Shown here: one piece after another, positions 25,701-37,800 of the stretch
Numbering within the stretch: the stretch's first letter is position 1
How the letters are laid out: every line of letters starts with the position of its first letter
Source of the DNA: Xenopus tropicalis
Taxonomy: Eukaryota > Chordata > Amphibia > Anura > Pipidae
Direction of reading: 5' to 3'
NCBI RefSeq assembly: GCF_000004195.4
Contig: NC_030684.2
Coordinates: 105,043,929-105,107,928 of the forward strand
Length of the DNA stretch: 64,000 bases
Program-made: the position numbers and the translations under genes
Notes under the pieces: model-generated
Seen by the model: the letters and a program-made list of their open reading frames with translations, nothing else
Told to the model about the DNA's origin: nothing
Database searches by the model: none

Positions 25701-28700
25701 ACGTGCCAGAATCCCCAGACTACACACTAGGGAATGTGCTTCCTTCCCTCATACACTATTTATTGATGCCGGTTTTGCTTGTGCAATAATGTGGAACTCC
25801 CTGCAGTGACAGGGACAATAAGGTACAGAGAGAACAAGTGCAGAGGCTCATGGGGGGAGGAAAAGCAGAATATTTCTGTGAATAACAGGCAGCAGTGGGA
25901 GCAAACTCAATACATTTAGAGCCTATATTGCTACATGTGGTATAACACATCCCTCATTTTCTGAGATGGGGTAGTGGGTGTATCTGTGTTAGCTATTTTA
26001 GGGGCATCTGTGGCACTAGGGGGCAGAACATGAGTGAATAATGCTACTGCAGGGGTGTGTGAATGCAAAGCAGGGGCTGTAATGATGGTAAAGCCGGAGG
26101 CTTAAGGCAACCAAGCAGCACACAGTGAAACAGCACAGACTTGTAAGCCAGGCTGACAATCATTGAATGTTACAAGGGAGATCACTCAGTGATCAATACT
26201 GTGCTATGGCACAACGGTCTGCGACTCAATCTGACAGCCTCCAGGGACTGCTGCTCCCAACAGCAATGCATGGTGCACCCAAAAGCCTGAAATTGCAGAT
26301 AATGGTTACATTGGTGCTTCATGATAAAGGGCAGGCTAGTGTTCTCCTATAGGAACATAAACCAGTGTGAGATTGCACTGGCATAGGGAAAGGAGACAGC
26401 TGACAAAGAGGCACTGCAACCACCCAGGTTAATCCTGGTTCAAATGGAAGATTAAAAGGGACAGCTTCTGTATGTAGGGTGTGTATGTAACATTTCTCAA
26501 AGCAGCAAAAGTAATTCCCTACAGACAGAGTCCTGTATATCCAGAGAACCGTGTGCAGCAGAACTTCATGTTCTAACCACATACAGTATTCTGAGTGGGT
26601 GGGACTGGCGTGGGCTATCTAGGCACATATACACAATCCTTTGGCCTAATATGGTGCATGTTTTTGCCTGCTGGTGTCAGTGACAAATATCAGAGGGGCT
26701 ACGGACACAAATTCCACAAAGAGTGACAAATCACCAAGCTCAGTGGAACTGATAATGGGACTAGATCTCTGCACACTAGAGTGTCAGAGCCACCTCGTAA
26801 CTCAGTGGCTTTACAGAGCCTTTTCCACTTATCTTCCAAACCTTAATGTGATATGACCTATTTATGGAGAAATTAGATGACAGTACACAGATTTATCTGA
26901 ACAAACCGTAAACATTATTTATATGAATCTATAAACATCCCTCAGAGCAGCCATATTATTAGACTCTTTCAGCAGCTTCATGGTACACTCAAACAATATC
27001 TATATAAATCTATTAGAGGTGCTGTGGCACTCATGCCTTACAACAAGGACTTGATCTGGACTGTCCAACTGGGAGCTCCATGGCACTTTATTGAATTTTA
27101 AAGCTGCAGCGTACACATGGGCACCCCAGACCTCCTTTTGGGGCATCATTATTGTAATACAATATTTTGCACAAACATGTACAGGTATGGGACCCCCGTA
27201 TCTGGAAATCCATTATCAAGAAAACTCCAAATTTTGGGATGGCTAGACTACATTTTAATCAAATTCAGAACAATTTCCCTTTTTCTCTGCAATAATGAAA
27301 AGTGCTTTGTACTTGATGCTAACTAATTACTCCTTATTGGAGCTAAAACTCTCCTTTTGGGCATAATTATCATTGAAATTCATTTTTAATAAACTTATTA
27401 ATGATCCAAATTATGGAAAGACCCTTTATCGAGAAAACCCCAGGTCCCATATCTTTACTATACAAAGTATCTAGAGGTATCTGCCTGGCGCCCCCTCATC
27501 ATTGCACCCTAGGCAGGTCCCTCTTCTGCCTACCCCTAGTACCGGCCCTGATCTAGAGTGATGACAGATGTTGTAGGATACAGGTATGGCAAATACACAT
27601 TCAACAGAAAGTTACAATTTCCCATAAATTTCTATTTAAGCAAGCAATTCACTTTTTATAAACCGTACTGGCGGTAAAAACCATGTTTACAATATGTACC
27701 CCAGGTACTGAATTACCAATATATTCCTTTAATTCTGCATAGCACTAATTTAGCAGACGGGAAGGGACCCTGCAGGAAGGGAAGGGCAGAATTCTGGCTG
27801 GTACAGAGGGGAGTATGTGGAAACTCAGCAGTCTGATCCCCTGGCGCCTTGCCCTGACCATGTTGGTTTTACAAAAACACACAAGCACACTATGAACACT
27901 GCAAAGCCCCTCACTCCGAGGCTGATATGCACAAGAGTATGTAACAAGGTCACATTAAATCTGTTTGCATGACACCTCCTAAAGTGTACCCTACAGATTT
28001 CCTGCCAAAACAAACCTCGCTGGCAACAGTATTGCTGGAGAGATAAAAAGGCCAGAAATGCTGAAATACAAGTCAGTGCTGCTGCGTCAGCTTCTTTACA
28101 CGTGCATACAGGAAACTGGACTGGAACAGATAACACTCAGGCTCTGGAACAGTATTTTTACCCTTGAAACAGCTGTTTGTTATAATTTGATGAGCTTTCA
28201 TAGAGGACTGTGGGTAATTATAGGGTCAGGTCAGAGAGCTTGCTTGTTTTGCCCTGTTCTCACAATGAAAAAAACTGAAAAACTAGCTCCTGGGTGGACT
28301 CCTGCCTGAGGAGCAGCAGTGTAACTCAGAACACCTGTTCATGGAATGCCAAGACCGCTAATGATTTCTCACATTGTGGCCCTTTCGTGCACACCACAGA
28401 CCCGTGCCAAGAACACAGCACTACTTCATTAGCACAGCATCTTTTGCATGGCTGGATTTCTGCTGTTCAGACTTTATTGCAACTAGGAGAGTCAGGTACT
28501 TGCAGCCTCACACTGCTTCTTCCTGCTTTAAATAATATGGATTAGAAAGCAGCATTCATTTGCTCAAAAAAGGGACTTTTTTTTAGATGCAGAGAAAAGG
28601 AACTAGTTCATCTGAACATACTGATGGGCCTTTACATACTGTACAAGGAACAGGGGAATTGATAACCATAGTATAGTTACAGATGGGGACCTTGTTCAAA

Positions 28701-31700
28701 GACATTTATTGGGGGACCCACAAATTCTTACCACATTTACAACAAAAGATGTCCCTGCCAGTAGCTGATTGTGAGTGCACCTATTGCAACTGTGGTATTG
28801 CCAGACTTTGGAACGGCATTCCAATTGTCCAATATTCCTTGGACACTATCAATTTTGTCCACTTAAAAGGCAGCAATACATCATTTTTTCAATGCAAAGA
28901 ATAGGGCATATGGTATGATACTTTGTGCCTAGGGTTGCCACCTTTTTCGGCTTTGAGATCCGGGCAGGGGGAAGGTCATGGGCAGGGCATGTGACGTTTT
29001 AGGGGTGGACATTAGGAGGCATTGGACATTAGGGGGCAGGGTTATAATGTGGTCGATCAGCAATAGGCTGACTGGCACATCGTTCAATTGAAAGTCCTTT
29101 CCCAATTTGCCAATCCAGATAGGGTGTTTTCACATGGACAGCCCCTCCAAAAACCAGGCTGCTTGGTGAAAACCAGACTGTTTTAATTAAGAAATATGTA
29201 TTGTTTTGGTTATTTCTTGCACTAAATAGGGCAAAAGCTGTAGCTGGAAGTAATGTTGCAGTCTACTTCCAGTTCTTAAAAGCACAATAAAAACAAATAA
29301 GCAGACCACTTAGAAGCCTCTGTATAAACAAACCCCTTCCCCACAAAACAAAAACCAAAAGAAGTTCATTATATAGTGCGCTTCTCAGTGGACTGCAGAG
29401 TTGTTGGATTGTGCTACAGGAAGTACAATAGGACTTCTGTAAATTTCTTCAATTTCAGATTGTGCCCCGTTTAGCTCAAGAAATTACAAAAAGCAATTGC
29501 TTTTTGATATTAAATAAGTGTGTTCAGCACAGAATCAATGTTAAAATGAGGGTATATTGACACCCTTTAAAGATCCATATTCAAGTTCTGCCTGAACTGA
29601 TGAAAATGAGAACAGTAATAGGAATATACCCCACCCCCCCCAAAAAAAATGGTACACATGTTTATTCCATGGAAATCTGTTTAAAGTAGCCACAAATGAT
29701 GGGAAAGAAGCATACTGTAGTAAGATGGTACTTCTATTTAGGAATGTGGCTTCTTTTCCAAGTGCGCCAGTAATTACAGGCTTCCAATTGGCCACTACAG
29801 AAAATCACCACAACATCCTCTGTATGCTGCATGTTGAGAAGTGGAAAAACTCACCCAGCTGGATATGCAACAAGGCCAGTCTTTGGGTCGCATGATAGTC
29901 CTCTTCCAGCTGTCACTGTGATACCAAGTACCTTCTCTAGCGTCACCTGGCAGAGACAAAGGCACAAGTAAGCTGTCTAGCGAATGAATAAAGCAATTTT
30001 CTAGCCAGTATTATATTAGGAAATCCTAACATAAAAAAAATTTTTTCATTTCTCCAATACATTTTTCGCGTGAATGCAAGAAATCTGATCAATGCTAACC
30101 CCATGATCTGCAGAGCCTCCAAAACTTTAAAGGGAGAAGACAAATTGAGCTACTAGTAGCATCTACTTGTAGTGGCTACTAAAATAGACAATGCTGATCA
30201 TTTACTGACGTACGTGTGTTTTAGCAGAAGCAATTCTCAGTATTGTCTATGGCAGGGTATTTTTTGGTGTTTAGTAGCTGTGAAAAAGTAGCTGCTACTA
30301 GTAGCTCTGTGTGTCTTCACCCTAAGAATCCATCATGTCTTTCTCTCGTGTGGCCAAAGGCAAGAATATTAAGTGTCTAAGGGCCATGGCAGACAAAGAG
30401 ATTTGTTGCGGGCTTGAATGTAAGTCGCCGGTGGGCTGGCATATGCGGAAGAAAAATCACGGTACCGCATATGCCATCCCACCATCGATTTATATTCAAG
30501 CCGGTGGAATGGCATATCAGGGAGATTGTCGCAGTGCGAGTGCGCAACCACCTTATCTAAATTACTTTGCAGACAGGATTTCAGCTAAAGCCTAAAAGGA
30601 AATTCAACTTTTCTAAACCATGAACTCAAGCTTATTTACCAGGAGGTCCTTCCAACGGACACGAGGGCACCCACTCCGTTTAGAAGAAGGGAGGTTCCAT
30701 TTAAATATTCGGAAAGGATTTTTTACTGTGAGAGCTGTGAAGTTGTGGAATTCCCTCCCCGAATCAGTCGTACTGGCTGATACATTATATAACTGTAAGA
30801 AGGGGCTGGATGGCTTATTAGCAAGTGAGGGAATACAGGGTTATGGGAGATAGCTCTTAGTATAAGTTGATCCAGGGACTGGTAGGTTATATATAGGCAT
30901 TATGGTTGAACATGATGGACGTATGTCTTTTTTCAACCCAACTTACTATGATACTATGAAGCTATACACAGATCTCCATTTACTGCAATACTTGTAGTAC
31001 AAAGATATTAGAATTAACCATGAGACCTGTGTAACAGCGATGAGACCTACAGCAGCCACTAACTTTCCCAGCACATGCCCTTTCGGAGCCCTTGGAAGTT
31101 CTTATGACCTGACATGCCATCAACTCTGGCCTGGCATTTCAATCTGAAAACAGTTTTTGGGCATTACTACAACACTTTGGCCTCATGACTTACATGGGGA
31201 TGTAACCTTTTTGTAGGCTGTTCTCAGGCTCACTTACTCATTTCAAATTTCCTTAAGTACCATTTAAGCCACACACCTTTAATTAAAAGCCTTATGGTTG
31301 GTGGTGAGGTTATGAGGAACATCATAGTAATGCCAGGCAAGTAATATGGCCCAGGGGCACATCAGCTTCCTGACAGCAAAGAACATACTTGACTTGCTTC
31401 TACATGTGAAAGCCATTGGTTTTTTCTAAGAAAATACCCCTTCAAATCATATTGTCTCATTGTGAAAGTACTTGACTACACCCATGTTTTCCATATTAAC
31501 TGCCATACTAGATCTACTGTGCAGATCTTAACATGCCATTTCATAGTATATTTTGGAAAAGCATGTAAACAGCTTGCAGCATGTTCTATACAAATATGAA
31601 AAACACAGCACTCCCATAGTAAAAAGGTTTAATGAGCCACTACAACTATTACATGAGTTTCTAATAAAGCCATAATGACCTCTTTTTAATTGTAAATAAT

Positions 31701-34700
31701 TAGTAAATGCTATAATAGTGCTAAAATGACTGTCTCTCATCCCCAGTCTTCTCTCTAGATTCAAAACAGCAGTCTAAGTCGCCAATACGAAAAAAGCCAT
31801 TGTCACTGGCTGAACTACATTAGTTAAATCAATGTAAGCTCTATTGAGCAGGGTCCTTCATTCCTTTTTAATATATAATTTATATGCTTGATATTAACAT
31901 AATTCTATTGAACAGCATTGCAAATTATGTTAGTGTTTTATAAAAAGTGTTAATAATAATGCCATGGGAGTCATTCGGTGTATAAACCCTTTAAAATGGC
32001 TATATTCTGCACGGAAGGTTTATAGACAGACAGGGGTCCCCTTACAACTGCAGCCAAAAGGTGTGCCAGCTGGGACCTTTGTTGCTGAATGGTGCATTCC
32101 TCTACTCAGAGCTTCTAAACCCTAGTTCTGACCAATGCAGTTCTGCTACTATTGGGTGCAGTCTTTCACAATTAGCTTGCACAGTAGCTGCTAAGCCAAT
32201 GGGATGCTGTGGGCATATCCCAGCCCATCCAAGACATCTTATGCACACAAGGCTATTTAAAGCCTTATGGGAGCAGGTCACAACAGATATATCCCAGTCT
32301 ACTTATATCACTGGCACAGTGGCCCAGCCAGGGGCAGCAAAAGCCCACCGCAGACTACATTTCAATTGTTTTAAATTTTGGTGGGTTTATATCTGCAAGG
32401 AAAAAAAAAAGTTTAAACAGCATGGATGCATGGAACACTACTCTAGTAGCCAGAAGGGTTAGGTGTGTGAAGAACAGACTGAGGGGAAGAGTTTTGAGAA
32501 ACAAATAAATGCAATATGCCTAAAGGAACCCTGACAACTCCCCCCATAGAATAAAGGTTAACAAGCTTTTTTTCCAGTCGCTCCTCCAACCCCACGGCAA
32601 TGTCGATACCACAAATGGAATCCTCTTTCAGATCTAATGGCATTAAATGACCAAACTAAGAAACAAGGGAGAGGGGGTTGGGGTCATGGGCAGAGACAAA
32701 CAAATGAGCTTTGAATGTAGGTCACTTCAATTAGCAGCAGTCTGTATTGAGAAAAAGGGCTAGCTCAGAGTGGGTTACTGATCCAAAAGAATGGAGCAGT
32801 ATCATGAATATCAAAAAGGTCAAGTGCTGCTGGCATGGTCAGGCCCTATGCAAAGTGCTGACTGTAAAGCACACTCTACACAGGCTGCAAGCAAAGACAT
32901 TTCCAACAGCATGCATAGCTATTTATCCTCTGGAATGCTTTAGCCTGCAGGTACCTACATTCAACGCTCTTTTTAACATATGAAATATATTTAATATATG
33001 TAGTCAATAACAAACACAGAATATAATCTTGCTGATAAAAACAAGTCCAATTTGTCAAAAAGAATCTAATTCTAAAGTTTCTGCTCATTAAAGCTTAACA
33101 ATCGCTCACTTAGAGACAATTTGGTCACAGTATGGCACTGTTCTATTAGGGTCTACAGAAGACATTCAAGAGTCAAAACCAAGTTAACAAGGCTCCAGTG
33201 GCTAAGTAAGTCTGCTCATATTTACCAGAACATTCAGAGGAAAATAAATTGGTAAATCCCGCTTATAAAAATTTGATAATTTTCAATGAATAACGTGATC
33301 TTTGTCTTGCACAGTGCAAAAACAACTATAAAGCCCCGTTCTGAAACCAAAGAGATGCACATGAGGGGAATATTTACATAAATGTTGAAAACCAACTATG
33401 TTAAAAGCTTAGGCTAGGGCCAGACAAAAAATCAGTAGCCTTAAAAAAAATTGAAAAGCCCTTTTGATAACACATTGTGGGGCTAGCAGAGCTTAGGGAG
33501 GCCCAGGTACATTTGCTGGTAAATTATATAAATAGAAGCCACACACACACACGCATGTTGCTGGGAAATGGCCATCCAAGCATTTTGTAGCTACATGTAC
33601 ATATATAATACTAGCCAAGTTACAGCTAATGACTGCAGTTCTAGGACTGACATCACTGACCATCATGCTTACCTGCATACTGAAAACTGTGCTCACCTAT
33701 GAAGATGAATAATCACTGTTCTGATGAAGCCATATGTAATCTATTGCCTTTCTATATATAGGGGTAAGTCCGTTAACATTGTGAGCACTGAATCAGACTG
33801 GAACATTTTTAAATCTCATGGTACATGAGGATAGGGTATGTGTTACAGAAACTTGGTGGCAGCATTTTGTATTTGGCTCATGTGTGCAAGAATACTAGAG
33901 AGATCTGCCCTTGGGTAATGCAGGACCCTATAGTAATCAGACCAAAAACAGCAGCAGTCAGGAGACATCAATCCACCTGGCACTACTTCCCACAGTTCTG
34001 TACTGGAGATACCCTGCTTAAAGCATTTGTAGCTGCGACCACAGCTCAAACACTTATCTCCAATACTGTGTATTAAGCGCCTGACAATGAGATCATCAAG
34101 GACTAGTCCATATTTCTTAATAATGATATAAAAATTGGAGAGCATGAAGAAACTTAACCCTCCTAAACCTTACTATCATTATTTAAAGCAAATAAGGAAA
34201 GGGGGATTTATAAAGCACATTAATACTACTTGGGCCAGCCCAACTGACTGAATGTCTATCTTTAATGTACAGTATTCTGGCTAAGATAATACAGAACGGA
34301 AGTGTGCTGGTGCATGAGGTCTCTAATGAGAGTGATAATGATACTTTCACATCATGTATGTTACAGTAGATCAGATGACATGAAGCCAGTGGATTGTACT
34401 AAACTACTGACTGTAGCTTAAATTAGTTGGAAGCATTCGATAATTCAGATATGGGCCCTGTTAAATAAATCCAATAGGATCGTTTTACCCTCAATAAGGA
34501 TTTATCAGATCTTATTTGACAGTCGTCCCATAATTCTGAGCTTTCTGGATACTGGGTTTACAGATAGCCAATCTCATACCTGTAATTCAAAGAAGCGTAT
34601 TTCTAATGTGTGTATTGCCACAATACACGAGCATCAAATTATAGATACATGTATTATTCTTGTTCCAGTCTAATAAAATGTTTACTGCTCAGAGAACTGA

Positions 34701-34775
34701 CTTTATGAGCTATAGATGGAGCACAGCCTGGAACTTCTGGGAAATGTACAGCATGGTGCAATGTTATGCCTGATA

Positions 34776-34812
<37 letters not shown>

Positions 34813-37800
34813 AAACAAATCCATATGTACTTTAGTGGGGCCAACTGATCCTGTGAATGAATACATATTCATGGAGTGGTCTACTAAAGGGTTAACTATT
34901 ATGAGATCCAATTAATGTTTTTCAAAATCCCTATATTATTTTTTCTACTGGACTTGTGTAATAAAACCCCAATAGCTACTGCAGATTGAAGTCTCATAGA
35001 GGTTCTATTACTAATACATGTGCCTTGTAATCGGAGAGAACAGTAACATTTTGTACCCAGCCAAATGTCCAGCACAGAGGACACAGCATTCATTCATGTG
35101 CTTTATGTGATTGCTAGTTAGTGAAAATGTTCTTATGGGATTGCCAGATTCCCTGGAATTGAGATCAGAGCTGCTAGCTCCTGCCACAGATCTACAGGAG
35201 GTCGGCCAAGAGATATGCAGGGAAACAAGTTTAGCTGAAAAGCATAGCATAATATTTGCTCCAAAAATGAATATACAATAGTTCCTCTGATTTGGGACAG
35301 GCTTCACAAATATATCACTATTCTATGGCATTATTAATAAAACACAATAAATATATATATATTAGAGTATATTAGAGTCTATTAGAGTACTGCATTCATT
35401 CTTATACATTCATTCCCTGTACCCATTATTCAGGAGCCAAACAGAGGCAACACATTGGCCAATACTTGTTAACTGATTGTCCAGCAGCTCAGAGGGACAG
35501 ATACCATACAATAGCAATAAATGCTATGGCCAAATATCATGTTCTTGTAATTATGCCCGACAGAATGAGAGATCAGAACTCCGGTTCCACTCACTAACCT
35601 GCCAATGCACCACGTGCACTGATCAACAGGGTGGTCCTACAGCATCTAGGCTAGTACATAATGCCGAAAAGGCACAACAGGTATGGGACCTGTTATCCAG
35701 GAAACCTTGGGTTTTCTGGATAAGGGGTCTTTTAATAATTGGATCACTATACCCTAAGTCTACTAAAAAAAATCATCAACCCAATAGAATTTTTTTGCCT
35801 CCAATAAGGATTAATTATATCTTAGTTGGGATCAAGTACAAGGTACTGTTTTATTATTACAGAGAAAAAGGAAATCCATTTTAAGAATGAATTATTTGCC
35901 TAAAATTGACTCTATGGAATATGGCCTTCCCATAATAGGCCTCTAGATAATAGAGGCTTTATTATTCACCCATATTTATAAAATAAAATAAATAACTGTA
36001 TAAATTAAACATGCAAGTAAACAGAACAGCCAATACAAGAGGTAAAGAAGGCCCTGCACAAAATAACTTACAATATAAAAGATACCTCAAGTATAAACAC
36101 AGGAAATGAAACACAGATGAACCCCACTACTACATGAAAAAGCAGGATATAGTAAGAAAGAGCTACTTTGCCATCTAACCCATATAGCGTGTAGCCTCTA
36201 ACAGTAGCTTATGCCAGCCCGTGCTCAGCAGCCTGGATATAATGTGCTACATACAGACATAGGCCAGCAGTCGATGGAGAGAAAATGCAAGGCACACACA
36301 AAATATTCCCTTGGGGAACATTAAATGTTATTGCACAGTTCACGGAACCAAACTGTTACTATGCAGAATTCCTCATTAACCCCTGAGAAACCAGCGGGGC
36401 CAACCATGTTTAGTCTGTTTGAACAGCAACCATTTATGGTTACCGCTTTACTGGGATCTTTTATTTTATACATTACATTATATAATTAGAGACGGTCACA
36501 TCACGGCTGAGCAGTTCCATTACACGAGCCTTCTGCTGACCTTGATGTGCAAACATAATTTTGTTTATCATTGGCTGAATCCCTCTAGGGAAGCACAGAA
36601 TACACGAAGCACATGGACTATTTGAATACTTCTTTGCCCTATCCTTGCTAGCCATTACAAGAAACAGAAGCAGGTGGAAATGGCAAGTTACAAAACTGCA
36701 GCTTGTCACACAGTGGCAGCTTTATCAAAACCACCAAATGAGGGGTTGTATACCCGGGGGCCACTGACACGATCATGTGGGGTTTTAACTGTACCCAGAT
36801 CCTCCAAGCAATCCATTGAACTTCAGGGTAATGGCAGATGGGATGTTTTGTTGCTCCTGTGCTTAACCCTTTTACTGCCAGCTGTTTTGGTCAAAGCGGA
36901 ACTTGTATTGCCAGACAGTTTTTGAACATTTTGCACTGTTTCACTTTAGGGGCCTTTCCTCGGGGGGACTTTTAGTTTACCCAGGAAAACAATATATAGT
37001 TTTTTTCAGAACAACCTAAGCTTTCAAAATATGGTAGAATTTTTGTGTAATTCCAATTCTGTAACAAGATATAGGCTTCTAAATGTCTAAAAATGCAAAA
37101 AAAAAAATCAAATTTTCCATAATATAATCACATATACTAGAAACAAAAATTATTTTATGCACGAATATACAACTGATTTGGAAAGTCCCATGTCTCCTGA
37201 ACTTGCCAATACCAAATATATATAGTTTTATGGAGATTTCTCACTTGTATAGGTCAAAAACTCCCAGCAGTACACTACTACAAATTTCCAAAGCACTGCT
37301 CCAGAAAGCTGCATACTTTAGATTTCAAGGCCAAAAATTCCACTAACAGAAGGTTTATCCCAGAAAATTGTACATTTTTGGAAAGAACAGATTCTGGGGA
37401 ATACAGAATAGGCATAACTGTCTGTCTACTCCAAACTATCAAGTCACAATGCTTTCCTAAAATTATTGGTTTTTATCAAAATTTTTGATTTTTTTTAAAA
37501 ATCGCTTCAAAGCTTCCAGTCTATAGTATCTTATCTCCTACAGGTCATAAAGTAACCAAATAAAACACCCTTAATTTGAACGCCAGGGGTCCACTGAACA
37601 GTTTGATGCCCAATATGTATAGGTTTACCTAAGTATGTGGCATGTAGGGGCCCCAATGTGAACATACCCCATATGTACTGTCATTTCTATCATTTCAGCT
37701 CCTGCAAAATCAACACATTTACATCATTATATGTGGGATAAAGCTAGTAAAAAGTACGCTCACCCCAGAAAGTCATATTTTTGGAAAGTACACATTCCCC

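Larger units (their letters stand above)
20709..29854 (-). other. Intron 2-3 (9.1 kb)
   Basis: Sparse recognisable content: a CAGGTATGGG-family copy at 27182-27457, GT-rich simple sequence at 22366-22420, a C-run at 22142-22154, a GGGTGCACCAAATCC-type fragment at 22003-22090 and a repeat fragment near 28925-29170. No exon of any gene was recognised. Confidence 0.55.
29947..36862 (-). other. Left part of the 28.4 kb intron
   Basis: 30158-30325 and 30383-30541 are MITEs and 30605-30960 is a CR1-like 3' end. 34442-34583 and 35678-35955 are CAGGTATGGG-family copies and 34775-34810 is a CA run. A repeat fragment with AATACAAGAGGTAAAG lies near 35965-36070. 31000-34430 shows nothing recognised. 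Confidence 0.55.

Noticed and set aside
26425..26460. GGTTCAAAT resembling a tRNA T-loop
   Set aside because: No acceptor stem or anticodon arm could be paired around it.
30620..30853. Possible small protein gene with NSLPESVV motif
   Set aside because: The motif belongs to the tail of CR1/L2-type LINE proteins and the copy is 5'-truncated, so it is listed as a mobile element.
32061..32462. Open frame of 133 codons on the plus strand
   Set aside because: No recognisable domain, odd composition, no splice or promoter context; it lies in a long intron and is compatible with chance.
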